Notes under the pieces: model-generated
Told to the model about the DNA's origin: nothing
Database searches by the model: none
Seen by the model: the letters and a program-made list of their open reading frames with translations, nothing else
Program-made: the position numbers and the translations under genes
Assembly (NCBI RefSeq): GCF_000264905.1
Contig: NW_006763140.1
Location: 296,713 to 360,712 of the forward strand
Reading direction: 5' to 3'
Origin: Stereum hirsutum FP-91666 SS1
Taxonomy: Eukaryota; Basidiomycota; Agaricomycetes; Russulales; Stereaceae
Length of the DNA: 64,000 nucleotides
In this document: piece by piece, positions 25,435 through 37,021 of the stretch
Numbering within the stretch: position 1 is the stretch's first letter
How the letters are laid out: the number at the start of each line of letters is the position of its first letter

Positions 25435-28069
25435 ACGAACACGAACGCTGTAGTGGTTTCATGACATGACGTGACTGGACTATCGTGTTCTGTAGGAAGA
25501 AAAGTGTTGTTGTACCAGTACCTCATACATAATTCATATCGCAATCAACCAATGGATTTTTCTCGAGCATTCCGTCGTTGTCTTTGACATCATTCATTCT
25601 CTGGTGTGGTGTGGTGTGATTGAGATGGTGGGGGGATGAATATTGAATGATAAACTAAGTCGTGAACCGAACAGGCTTTGCTGGGAGGGATAAAGAGAGG
25701 CGTAAATAGGGCCCGGGATCGCTAATGACCGTAATTCAAGTTGTCAACGCCGCATCTAGATTCGTACGGACTGAAGAGAAACCATCCGGGTCCACCATTC
25801 GTTACACTTACAGTTGTCGGGATTCAATATTCAACGTTCAACGCTGCGCCGTGTCAGGCCATGATTCAGATATTCGTCACGAATCTCCCAAGATTTCAGA
25901 AAGCTTTGAAAGAATCACCGTCGCCCGGTATCACTATCGATATCACCACCGACCCCGCCCAAACTCCTCATCAGTATTCCTCCTGGGCCTCAGCCCCATG
26001 CGCAGAGGGCGATATTCCTTTCTCCGTCCTCCCCCAGCCTTCCCCATTACTGTTATAGTATGTCAATGGAAACAAATAACAGAAACAAAGTTGAAAGCCA
26101 CACCGCTACCTCAAGTAACACACACCCAAACCTCCAAAGCTGCGCCGTGTCAGCGCCAGATTATTGCAGTGAAACTGACGAGTCACTCGTGAATTGAACT
26201 GAGTCTAAGTTAACGTTACATGTGTACTCGTCCATGTAGAGTACATCACTATCGTCTTCCTGGACCAGGGCGACCACCACCACCACCACCGTCGACCACG
26301 CCCACGCTCAACCTGCAGACGATCCTCAGCTTCAGCCTAAGACGGCGACCTTCCTCACCGTCAATGGTCATATGCCAACGGAAACAAACGCCACACCGCC
26401 CCACTTCTCCTCACGCCACACCGCTACCTCAAGTAAAGCGCACCGCTACCGCATTGCGCTCGGCGATCGTAACCGTACCTGCAATCGAGCATCGCTTCGA
26501 ATTTGGACTTCTCCAAGTGGTGCACAGTGACACGGTGTAAGTATTGGCATATGATAATAATTATGCATGGTACGTGGAGGTTCGGCGAGTCTTGCCAATG
26601 AGGACGTCAAGAATCGAGTCTGATGCGCACTTCACTTCAGTACTCAGTTCGGGTGGCGGATCATCATGAGGCGTCGTGTTTGAATCGACGGTAATGTGCC
26701 TCGAGATGCTGTACGATACATAAGTTAGCTCGTAAGGGCTCGCCCGAAGGGGGAGTTGATGTAGGTTGATGTTCGTTCGATAAGCCTGAGTGTAACGGAG
26801 AGTATCGGATTGCAAGGAGGATTCGGCGGTCTACTGGCATGCGTTATCCACGCGGAGATGAACCGGAGCTTCAGCGTACGTACATACTTACCCTGCGCAC
26901 CACTGCCTGCACGCACGATGGGCAGGATGGAAGATGGGTGACAAGCGATGAACGATGGGCGAAGGAAGGCCCGAGCGGAGAATGGAGAGTCTGAGGAGGT
27001 AAGGTGTCGAGTGTAAGACTTGCCGACCGGTGTTTCATTCGTGTCACTAGACTGTTATGTAGTGGTGTCAACTTGTTAGATGAATGAGCGGAGGGAGTGG
27101 AGGTTTGGACGGATGATAGGGGATGATGGACATTCTAGAAATGAGGGTAAGTGCTGAGGGGCATCTACTGAGAGGACGAAGAGGAGGATGATACATACCG
27201 TAGAAAGTTCTTCGCCACACTCCTGAGCACCGGGTGCCCGAAGCCTTCGCCTTCCCATTCGCCCCATCTCCACCAATGGTCACCAGTTATTAGTAGCAAA
27301 CCCACAAGCAGCCGACTGCGCACGGGCTTCAGCGATCAACCTCACCCTCAACCCTTCCGGGCTCCATACTTACTGTATCACAAGAGTAGTCACTCGCGAT
27401 GTTGTATGTAAGTTAAGCAAAGGATGCACGCAAGTCTCGCCTCACACACGCACGATTACTTACACACTTGTGATGCGCCCGAATCAGCTCGACTTGTCCT
27501 CGCCGTGCACAGCTCCAATCGCCCTCCCTCGTCCGCCTGTATCATGATACTTACTCACTGACCCACTGGCTCACTGGCTCCGCCCCTCGGTCCGCCGGGC
27601 ATTAGGGTCCCTTTTTCATTTCCAGCAATCGCACAAAAGACGCACCTCGAAAGCTTGCGCAGGCCATAATCGATCTGTACCACAACCACAACCGCGACCA
27701 GCACAACCTGACACTCACCTTCTTACTTCTTCCTGTACCTCTTATTCTCCTATTGTGCTATCGGCCTCCGCGTTTGATACGTTTGATTGGTCGCTGCTGC
27801 GTTTCATATACATACCTATATAACCTATCGTTGAACACGAACCCGTAAGTCCTCTTTTTGGTCCCTCGAAGCGTTCTCTCCTTGCTGAAACTCGTTCGTC
27901 TCGTTTGACCGTCTAGTACCCACTTCCGACCATCTTCCTCCTCGACTTTACACTCTTCCTTTACCTTCCCCGCACCTCTTCCTCCTCCCCAACCACATCT
28001 TCACCCACAAAGCCTCATAATCCCAATCCACATTCCCGAAGAGCTCCAAACCACAAACCACCACCCACA
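25435..28069. other. Intergenic region within the lectin cluster
   Basis: 2.6 kb between the first lectin and the long disordered lectin gene. It holds a diverged direct duplication (26.0-26.4 kb, listed separately) and, near 27.8-28.05 kb, the C/T-rich leader of the next gene. No gene supported. Confidence 0.5.
26036..26440. repeat. Diverged direct duplication, ~315-bp spacing
   Basis: Words GCCACACCGCTACCTCAAGTAA at 26098-26119 (first 20 bases GCCACACCGCTACCTCAAGT) recur at about 26413, preceded in both by a segment with CAA(T/C)GGAAACAAA (26064 and 26373). A further pair, GCTGCGCCGTGTCAG, occurs at 25843 and 26141. These look like decayed local duplications. Confidence 0.6.
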
Positions 28070-31000
28070 ATGGGAAACACATCCTCCTCCTCCCGCCGCT
28101 CCCCCAAAGCCTCCCGCTCCAACTCCCGCATCTCCCTCCCCATCCCCGGCAGCGTCCCCAACACCACCTCCGCCCCCGGCTCCGCCATCCCTCTCATTGT
28201 AGGAAGCCGGCGCGACTCCTCCAGCCCTACCGCACATCAAGACACCCAGACCCAGAACAGGAATAGAAATGAGGAACAGGAGCGGGAAGTGAAGGGCGTG
28301 AGAGTCCCGGAGAGCACGCAGCAGGTTATTAGGGATGTCGTCCATGATACGAATGCGGAGCGAGAGAGCGAGGGCGAGAGGGTTAATGGGCATGGATATG
28401 GTGGAGCTGTTACGTTTGGAGATAGACCGATTTCGGAGGCGTTGATGAGGATGATGCCTGGTGCGATGAAGAGCACGCCTCCGTCTGGTTCGCCTCCCAA
28501 GTCGCCTCAGCCCCAGCCAGAGCCAGAGCCAGAGCCAGAGATTGCGATCCCATCTCCATTGCCTTCATTATCCCCATCCCCATCACCTTACCAGCCTGAA
28601 CCGACACCCCAGCCCTTGACCTCCGAGACCACCCCCGGCTCAGAAGTAGAATCCCAACCCCAACCGCAACGCCGACCATCACCCACCCGAGCAGTCACCG
28701 CGAACGAATGGAACGAAGAAGAGCGAGAGAGCGAAGAAGGAGAAGAGGAGGAGAGTGATACGGAGCAGAGGAGGACGAGCGCTACGATTGGGGATATGCA
28801 GGATATGTTGAAGAGGGCGGAGAGGGAAGCATTAGCGACGAGGGGCAAGGGTGGTTTGAGGTGGGATGGTGATGTCGACTCAGAGGACGCTAAGACTGTA
28901 GCTGAAGCACCCGGTGCGTTTCCCATTGGCGAGGAGAGTAAGGCCTGGGCGGAGCATGAAGTTGAGAAGGATGTCTCTGAGCGAAATGAGGTCGAGCAGG
29001 ATCAAGAGCAGGAGGAGGTTCCGAGAGCGGTGAAGCGCAAGCGAGGGGACGATACGCCTGTCGATGATACTCGTATGACGTTCAGGCCTAGGAGCGAGGT
29101 CGAAGCCGAAGAGTCCTCCAGTGGCGAGTCTGACTCCGAATCCAGCTCGCCACACGACGAAGAAAGTTCAGTAAGTTCCGACTCTGTTGAGGAACAGGAT
29201 CTCGGAGAACGTCGCGTCGGGAGTGACGAGGACGTCCCCATCCCTCACGGTCCCTTCGAGTCCGTCTACTACGAGCCCACCTCTGCCACCTCTTCCCCCA
29301 CATCCTCTTCTTCCGGCGAGCTCAATTCCGTCTTCTCTCCCCCTCACTTCGACAAAGAGAGCGAGGTCGCGGTTCATCACGGACCGACGATCGCTACTTC
29401 CAGGTCTCGGTCGCCTTCGCCCTCGAGTTCTCCAAACCCATATGCGATCGCTCTCCCGCAGACGCCACAGCAACGCACGCCACACACTCCAGTTTCCGCT
29501 ATTCACCTCCCCAGCGCGGGCCACTTCCTCCCGCTCGCCTACTCCAGTCGCCATCCCTCGTACTCGCCCGACCACGGCCACGAGCATGAGCATGAGCACG
29601 AACACCTCCACCCCAACGACTCGAAACCATCGCCCTCGCCCTCGCCCCAAGTCCACGCTGCCCCCTTCCCTCTCCCTCCACCCATCGTCAGCACTGACAT
29701 CATCTCGGTAGCAGCTCCGATCCCTCCAGCACGTCCAGCACGTCCCGCTCATGCTCGCGAGAACACGGTTTACTACCCTGCCGAACCCGAACTGCACGTC
29801 GACAGCGTGGTCGAGGAGATGATGACCGCTGCTCCAGTCCCCACTCTCGACCCTTCACTCACAATCGACGAGGACTCCTCATTGTCACCCTCACTCCCAA
29901 TCGATCAGGATCCTTACGGCGATCTGGCGCACACGCCCATTCGTCCCCATGCCACGGATAAGGACGGCCACCACGTCGACATGTTTCATTTCTTCACGGG
30001 AGCGACGGAGCAGTCACAATTGCCTTCGCCTACAAGTAGCAATGAGTTCCTCGACCATCAGGACCAGCAGGACCGCGACCGCGAGGCGGAGTTCGACCGT
30101 TACTCTCTTCCGGACTTTTATCGAGAGGTCGAGGAGGGCAGCGAGGCTAAGCTTAGTCCCAGTTACGGAGAATTGGCGGAGAGACTTCAGCTCAGCAGGA
30201 GTCAAGTCTCGGTCGGTAGATCTCCGTCACTTGCGCCGCCACAACTTCCCGAGCAGCATCCTTCGCCGTCTGCCGTTCTCGAGCAAAGTTTCCGTTTGGA
30301 GTCCAAGGTCCAGGAGCCGGAGCCGGTCGTAGTCGTCGAGCCTCAGCAGCCACCGTCGCCTGCGTTGTCGGGGAGGTCGCCTGACCAGCTCCCAATCGTT
30401 TCACCGCCAATTATCAGTCCAGTTCCGGAACCTAAGGAGAGAAGTATGGACGTTCTCGAGGCGGGAGTGTATCTTATGTCGGACGAGAGGTGGGATACGT
30501 CCGTCGACCTTCACGGTGGCGATCATAGATCCGCCATCGCCTTCGGCCACCATGGCGGCGACAATCAACAGGTCAGCAGTCTTCCCCTTCCTCAATATAT
30601 GAGACGACGTACTAAATCACGATGTTTCTGATTTTCAGTGGGAGTTCGTTCCACTCGGCGAAGGATTTGCGATTCGTAGCCTGAAGAACTCGACTTGGAT
30701 GTGCGTGGAAGGCGAGGTTGTCCAGAATGCGGCGGTGGTGACGTCGAAGTTCCCTGTAGCCTGGGATGTGGAGGTCGTTGAGAGCAGCGAGGAGGACGAG
30801 GATGTCGTGGTCAAGTACGTTCATATGTCCTGCCATTGTTTTCTCTCTGGTCCGAACTGACGAGCGGATCTCCGTAGGATTCATTGGCCAAACTCCAACC
30901 TACTGTTCGGATTAGCGGACACGAAGCCTGGAACACAGGTCAGTAGATAGTGTTATCGGTGCATATGCGGAGACGAACTGACCGGTCTGGTGGGATCCGC

Positions 31001-31205
31001 ACAACAGGTACGGCTCACGAACATCATGCAGCACGACGTGAGCAAATGCTGGCGCTTGCGTCCTCGGGTCTCTTCTGGCCAGGTGGTCTCCTCGTTCGAG
31101 ACGCAGCAGCAGAGACAGGACGAAGATGCGATGACTGTCACGACAACTACGACGACTACGACGGTGAAGACGGTTACGAAAGTCATGAGAAAGGGAACGT
31201 ACTAA
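28070..31205 (+). CDS. N-myristoylation-signal, disordered protein with C-terminal ricin B-type lectin domain
   Basis: Exons: 28070-30571, 30639-30814, 30878-30938 and 31008-31205, 978 residues. The protein starts MGNTSSSSRRSPKASRSNSR: Gly2, Ser6 and a following basic/serine stretch match an N-myristoylation signal with polybasic membrane support. Residues ~30-815 are disordered: Pro/Glu repeats, acidic and Ser-rich runs (EEGEEEESD), a basic patch (KRKRGDDTP) and a HEHEHEHEH tract. From about residue 818 (LEAGVYLMSDERW) a beta-trefoil of the same type as the neighbours follows: HGGDNQQW, WEFVPLGEGFAIRS, FPVAWDVEV, IHWPNSNLLFGL. The last QxW is changed to KCW, and a T-rich basic tail ends the protein. 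The disordered region and first lectin strand share one 2.5-kb exon, so fusion is not a modelling artefact. Membrane anchoring and sugar binding are inferred. Confidence 0.85.
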
Positions 31206-31396
31206 TTATGGAGGGTATACGATATGGCGAAGTATTCTCATTTATGTTCGGGCTAGGATGGCGTCCGTATACGCACGGAAGCGAAGAAGGCGCTGGTGTC
31301 GTCATTGGTATTCGGCTCTATTGCATAACTTATGATCTGTCAGTGTTGCTGTATCGCATATAACGCTCGTTTTGTATCTGTCTATGAAAATTCACC

Positions 31397-32068
31397 ATGT
31401 CTCACTTCCTTTCTTCGAAACGCTCTTCTCTAAACCCACCTATCATGCTGCAAACCGGAGTATACACCATTACCGATGCGACTTGGAATACCGCGATGGA
31501 TCTGTCTGGAAAGGACAACAAGTCCGTTATTTCCTACACAAAGCACGGGATGGATAATCAGTTGGTCAGCCAACTGCAGCACTCGGATTGACTTATACCT
31601 GGAAACTCACGATATTTCACGACTGTAGTGGGAGATTATTCCCCTCGGTGCAGGTTACGCCATACGCAGCATTAGGAAAGGAACCTATATCACAGTCGAC
31701 AATGCGCTAGAGGAGGAATCGTTTGTCATCGCCACCGATTTCCCCGTAGCCTGGGACATTGAAGTCTCACGGGTGGTGGCGGATAGGAAAGACGATGAGG
31801 GCGTCACTGTCAGGTCGGTGAATATGACCGTTATGTTGGATATTCGTCTCAAATCCAGTCCTGCTATGGCGATCTAGTATCAAGTGGCCGGGTAGCAAGC
31901 TGAGCATAGGTCTGAAGGAAAAGGATGCGAATACACCGGTAAGCCGCGGTGTATAAAATAATGCAGTACTAACTGACGTCTATCTGTCAGGCAACTCTCG
32001 TGAGCGAATCGACCCAGGGCCCAAGCCAGCAGTGGAACTTGTCGCTTAAAAGATTAGGCACTCCTTAA
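31397..32068 (+). CDS. Ricin B-type (beta-trefoil) lectin-like protein
   Basis: Exons: 31397-31564, 31629-31813, 31878-31938 and 31991-32068, 163 residues. The chosen start ATG has the context CACCATGTC; an internal ATG at 31445 would remove 16 residues without touching the fold. The domain reads TGVYTITDATWNTAMDLSG, NQLW, IIPLGAGYAIRSI, FPVAWDIEV, IKWPGSKLSIGL and a final SQQWNLSLKRLGTP. Two QxW elements are kept. No signal peptide or membrane segment. Exon 3 is exactly 61 nt, as in the genes on either side, and intron phases are identical. This is the closest paralog of the next gene; the two are a tandem duplication. Confidence 0.87.
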
Positions 32069-32392
32069 GGCGATGATGCAGGACGGATTGTAAGAGTTCT
32101 AGATATAGAGTGCATTGGCGTCCTCGAGATGGGAGATAGAATGGCTATGAATGCAATGTCTAGAAAACTATCACGATGGTCGTGAGTATGAAAGCTGTGA
32201 CGAGGACGGAGAAGGCTGGCTACTAGTCTCGAACCCGTGAAAGACGAAGAGCTTGATTCGCCACCTGTTGTTTGTTTTAGTATTCTATTGTTTGATAGGT
32301 GGGATATTCTCGCATGCATCGATAAGGAAGAGGCTATGCTTTGTATAAGCATGATCACAGGTCTGCCTGAGTATAAGAAGCGCACCTCAGGT
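32069..32392. other. Spacer between tandem lectin genes
   Basis: 324 bp, presumably the 3' end of one lectin and the promoter of the next. The last part is open in the frame of the downstream gene back to 32237, so a longer N-terminus is possible, but ATG 32393 aligns better with the neighbours. Confidence 0.5.
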
Positions 32393-33096
32393 ATGACCTC
32401 CGCTGTCTTCCAACCACCACCTCAGGCCCAACTCAGCGCGCCACCCATGATAGAACCTGGCGTGTATACCCTCACCGATGCGACGTGGAGTATGGCTATG
32501 GATCTATCGGGGAAAGACAGTAAATCGCTCATTTCTTACACGAAGCATAGCCTAGACAATCAGATGGTTAGTCCTAATTTTGCTTTTGGCATAGTACGTC
32601 ACTTTAGAGATGTTTACTCACGCTTGATTTGGCCACAGTGGCAGATCATTCCACTCGGCGCAGGCTACTGTATTCGTAACGTCAAGTCCGGGTTGTATGT
32701 GACTGTTGACAACAGCCTTCAAGAGGACACTACTCTTGTTGCTACGAAATATCCTGTGAGCTGGGATATAATTGTGAAGGGGGGGATAACGCAGAGAAGT
32801 GAGGATGGGGTCACTGTGGTGTCAGTCTGGAGATCTTTTATCGTTCAAACCCATAGTATGCTTACCTCAGTGGTTTACCTTTCCGAATATCTAGTGTCAA
32901 GTGGCCCGAGAGCGACCTATTTATAGGAAGTAAAGATAAGACGCTGAACACCAAGGTACGGACTTTCACTTGGAATAAAAACGAAGCTCGAGGTTGACGA
33001 ATACATCAATGGCAGTTGACGCTGATGAAGGCAGCATCGCAGAAGACTGCTAGTACGCAGTGGAAACTTGCACTGAAGAGACTCGGGTCTCCTTAA
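32393..33096 (+). CDS. Ricin B-type (beta-trefoil) lectin-like protein
   Basis: Exons: 32393-32566, 32639-32820, 32895-32955 and 33016-33096, 165 residues. The N-terminus MTSAVFQPPPQAQLSAPP is a short Pro-rich lead, followed by PGVYTLTDATWSMAMDLSG, NQMW, IIPLGAGYCIRNV, YPVSWDIIV, VKWPESDLFIGS and a final STQWKLALKRLGSP. Organisation, exon lengths and phases match the preceding gene. The frame is also open upstream to 32237 but that stretch has no similarity to the paralogs. Last member of the plus-strand lectin cluster; the next gene is convergent. Confidence 0.87.
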
Positions 33097-33259
33097 CCGT
33101 CAGCGGGAAACATTTCTTGCAAGGAGGGTCACAGGCATATGCGGCTATGTGGCCCGTCGAGCTTAGACGAGTGAAGTGTTCCTGCAAGCTACCAATTAGA
33201 CAGGGATGAGAATATATTCCAGAATTCAAATCTTTCCAGAATATCGTCAATACCTCCTG

Positions 33260-35292
33260 TTAGAATACTGCTGTTTGACGTACCTTTTCGTATGCGATTT
33301 CGACCTCTGGTTCAGCCGTTTCATCTTTTACTACCACCGCCATTTCCTTTGCAGTTGCCTTGCCGTACTCTGGCACCCTCGTTCCATTGGCGTAGGCCAA
33401 TTCACCTCTGAGATCCTCATAGAACTCTTTTGTCATTCCCGCCTTCTCCCTAGCCTCCTCGTTGAATGGTCCTTTGATCTCCCCCGTCCATCCTTTCCGA
33501 ACCTCCTCTCTAAACGTACTTACTGGATCTACCCCGTCCTTCGCACAGACCCATGTAAACCACCTATGACCCGTTGTGACGTGCGTTACTTCGTCTGCGT
33601 GGATAATCTCGAGAGACTTGACGCTCTCTTCGTCTCCTGAACGGGCAAACTTGGCAATGGTAGCGGGATTGACATCGAGCCCTCGTGCTTCATGTACGAG
33701 GTGAATGATAGCAAGTCTGGAACGAAGGGATGGGAAAGTTATCCGGGCAGATTCCCAGAGGGAGGCGTGAACGGGAAGTGATCCGTAGGCCGTGCCCATG
33801 GAGGCGAGACGGGCGGTCAGGAGAGAGAAGTGTTTGGATTCGTCGAGAGCCATCTTCGAGAAATCGGAGAAAAAAGCAGGCGGTATGTCAGGATGGTCCG
33901 GCCCAAAGCGCGCTATTATATCCCATCTAAAAAGCCGCGTCAGCGTACGAAGAATCGGTGACTGTTGATGTTACACTTACGCTAGGTCAATGCTGGCGAA
34001 GAGTGTGAGTATATAGTCCGTGATTATACGCAGGTGAAAGTACTTACGCCCACTGCTCGATGTTCGCCAACGCGTGCAACATTCCTACACGATTCTTACG
34101 CTTCCCGGCCTTTGAACGATGGACCATGCTCCTTTGCCAAGCTTCATCTCGAGGAGGTATATCTGGCGGTCGAGGTGCATTCTTCGACCGGTGCCCTATT
34201 GATTTAAGCTTCCCTGTCCTGAACTGATGCACTGCGTGGCGTGTACGCTCTACCTAGGCAAAGTCAGCGAAAAGTGGAATTTCCGCACAAAGTAAAGTCC
34301 ACCTTCAGAGTTGGATGTGGAGTATTCAGGATAAGGACCGCCCATTCCATGAGTGTTGTCGGTGGGTTCTCAGCTGGAACGACTGGTTCCATCTCAGTCT
34401 CAACATCCTCGATCGATAGACCGGAGATGTCGACAGGAGCAGGAGGTGGATCGGCAAACTCTGCCAAAAGTTCGGACAACCGTCATACAGTAAATTTTCC
34501 CGCGGAAAAAGAGAGGCAAGTACCTTCCGAGACTGGTCGACACTCAACAAGCCGCCAATTGCGTCCTTCCGTAGGGGCCTCCACCCATACCTTTTCGACA
34601 TCGTCGGTGGGGTCTGTTCGCACCTCTACCGTGTAAGTGCAAGCTCGCAGTCCAGTATCGCTGTGGCCTGTCTCTAGATCGAAGTCGTATCTATTCTATC
34701 GCGTTAACTCCGTGCCACACCCTTGAACATCAACGGCCGATTCACCTACCTATGCCACGGACAAACAGCTACAAGGCTAGTCTCAGATTCTTCGATATCG
34801 GCATGAGACATATCAGCACCGAGATGCGGACACGTTGATTCCATTGCATAGAGTTGGTTGTAAGCCTGGTTCACTATTTCCCCGGAAATATCGTTTGGGG
34901 TGGCAAAATTCGGCTCGCCGTTGGCGAGGGCGAGTCCTTCTTGAGGTGTTGATAGGCGGAATAAGATGAGAGAATGGTAGCGTCCTTCTTGAGATCGCAG
35001 GTTGAGAAAGTATCGGAAGTGGGTGAGGAGCTGCTTGTAGGGTGCCACCCTAGTAGGTGAGCTATCAGAAATTTCGTACTTGTAAAAACGACGAAAGAAG
35101 TCCTTACTCGATGAAGTCTCTCGATGGACTAGTAGAAGACATGTAGCGCAAATTTTCCACGTAGTCCGTATTGAGAATAACAGGAGAGGTAACTCTGTAG
35201 ATGTTTCGACGGAGAGTGAAGCTAGCACGATGACGGCAGGTCAAGGTAAAATTTCGTCCTAATATTCCGAGGCGAGAAGAAAGCACTATCAT
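33260..35292 (-). CDS. Rieske [2Fe-2S] domain-DUF455 (ferritin-like) fusion
   Basis: Minus-strand exons: 35292-35108, 35049-34750, 34690-34524, 34460-34303, 34253-34048, 33992-33981 (12 nt) and 33926-33260; all in phase, 564 residues. The first ~35 residues are rich in Arg, Ser and hydrophobics without acids, like a mitochondrial presequence. Residues ~63-215 form a Rieske domain: CPHLG (Cys135, His137) and CPWHRYDFD (Cys158, His161) bind a [2Fe-2S] cluster. From ~240 the DUF455 family (PF04305) follows: MEWAVLILNTPHPTLKV, then a ferritin-like bundle with Glu336, E372-S-K-H375, Glu422 (EARGLDVNP) and E455-V-T-H458, a full set of potential diiron ligands. DUF455 proteins have no settled function; the fusion suggests electron delivery from the Rieske cluster to a diiron oxygenase-like site. 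Domains certain, activity inferred. Confidence 0.87.
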
Positions 35293-35778
35293 GAAAGCAG
35301 TGAAGCCAGCTCGCAGTCAAGAGATTCCAAAGATAAACTGCAAGGCCTGGGTGAAGTATCCTTAGATCGCTGTTAGTACTAGTGTGAAGATGAGATGGCG
35401 GTCGTTGAGAGCGAGGTTGTTGTGGCGCTCACTGGAGTCTTGCCACATTTTCCGAATCCATCCGGTTCTCTCCGGCTGATCCGGCTTGACTTGAGGTTGG
35501 AAGTTGGAGGCTGCACAAAAGCTGCACCGCGTCGGCCATGCACATTATAATTACACATGGCTCAGGAAGGGACTTTGGATTCGACGCTCGTATATAAGAA
35601 CACTATCAACAGGAGATCAATTCAACAGACAGATAGATGTCGCCGGAGCGACACAATCCGTCAATACACTAGTACTACATGCGATCATACAGGCAAACTC
35701 AAGCTGAACCACGCTAACATGCAACTGAAACGCTAGCATGAATGGAGCTATACGACTACTAGTACGCCGTACATCTGT
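35293..35778. other. Intergenic region, minus-strand promoter
   Basis: 486 bp between the TauD-like gene and the Rieske-DUF455 gene, both on the minus strand. Presumed promoter of the latter; a TATATA-containing element lies near 35588-35596. No gene seen. Confidence 0.5.
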
Positions 35779-37021
35779 TTATTGCTGGACAGGAATAGGG
35801 ACTTCAGCCATCGCTGCCAAACGGAAGATGTGACGAGGCTCCGCCCCACCCTCTCCAACGTAGTCCACGACGGCCGTATCTGTGGAGAAAATATCAGTTA
35901 AGAGCAAGATGACAGCTAGCTAACCCAAGTCACTCACGCAAAGTACTACGATTATCGAAGATGACCACAGTCTTTGGCTGCCAATGGACCCTCGCCTGAA
36001 AGTCATGTCCCGTAACAATATGCTGCCAGAGAAAGTCGGATAACACGCGAAACTCCGCGTCCTTCATACCCTCGAAACCGGTGATGAACTCGTTGTTGAT
36101 AAAGAGGCATTCCGACTTCGTGACGGGGTGAATGCGAATGAGAGGGTGGACGGATGTGACAGGGTCCTTGCGGACGAGACCGCCGACAGCGCGAGTGTGG
36201 GCGATCATGTTGTTGGAGGAGTGGATGGCTTTGACTTTGTCTAGCATAGACCGGAAGGTAGGGGAGAGGCGTCTGGAACAAAACAACGTACGAGTGAGCA
36301 TGATACTCATACATGGTGAGAGAGTGGTAACCGCTCGAATATGGAAGGAAGAGGCGTACTTGTAGGCTTCGTCAGTAGCTGCAAAGACGGTATCGCCCCC
36401 GACCTTGGGTCCCTGCAAGAGCCCAAGCATAACATACCCAGGCGGCTGCCTCTCATAGCTTACGTCCTGATGCCACAAACAAGATGTCGTCTTCTGCATG
36501 AAGAACCTGTCGAGCTCGTCCTTGTTCCCATCACGATGAATGATGTGAAAGCCAGGATGACCTTTCAAGGAGCCGGAAACGGGCTGGTAGTTCGGCTTGC
36601 CGAAGTAATTCATGAATTGTTGTTGAGCGCCCGGGCCGATGTCTAGGAAAGCGTCCTGAGCGGGCAATACGACGATCTTGCGCTCGGAGACGAGGAGGGC
36701 AAGTTCGTCCTTGCCGGTATTGTCGAGCTTGGAGAGGTCGATGCCGTCAAGGATGGTGCCCATGCGAGGTGTGATCTCGGTCTGCTTCACGTTACCCGTG
36801 AGAAGGTGGGGTTTGGAGGGATCGGCGCGCAGCGCTGGATCCTCGAAGGGGAAGGGAGGGAGAGGGTCGAACCAGACTTTGTCGAAAGTGGGGAGGTACT
36901 TGGGGTACGGCGTGCCCGCCTCGATCCTGGTCTGCTCCTCCTGGGAGACTGAGGTGTAGGGGAGGTTAATGTCGTAGCTGAGAGGTTTGTCGGATAGGGT
37001 TACGGTGACGGTCGAGGACAT
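35779..37021 (-). CDS. TauD/TfdA-type 2-oxoglutarate dioxygenase
   Basis: Fe(II)/2-oxoglutarate-dependent dioxygenase of the taurine/sulfonate family, which releases sulfite or otherwise hydroxylates small acids for sulfur or carbon supply. Minus-strand exons: 37021-36360, 36272-35938 and 35879-35779, 365 residues, usual length for fungal members. Iron ligands are His184 and Asp186 in LWHQDVSYE and His333, created by joining the last two exons (NRSTLHTAVVDY). The 2-oxoglutarate-binding Arg is in PRHIFRLA (Arg348/352). PNYQPVSG, GGDTVFAA and FLINNEF-like segments also fit the family. No targeting signal. Divergent from PMS1 with 1.6 kb between; a TATA element sits about 130 bp upstream. The precise substrate cannot be read from sequence. 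Confidence 0.92.
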
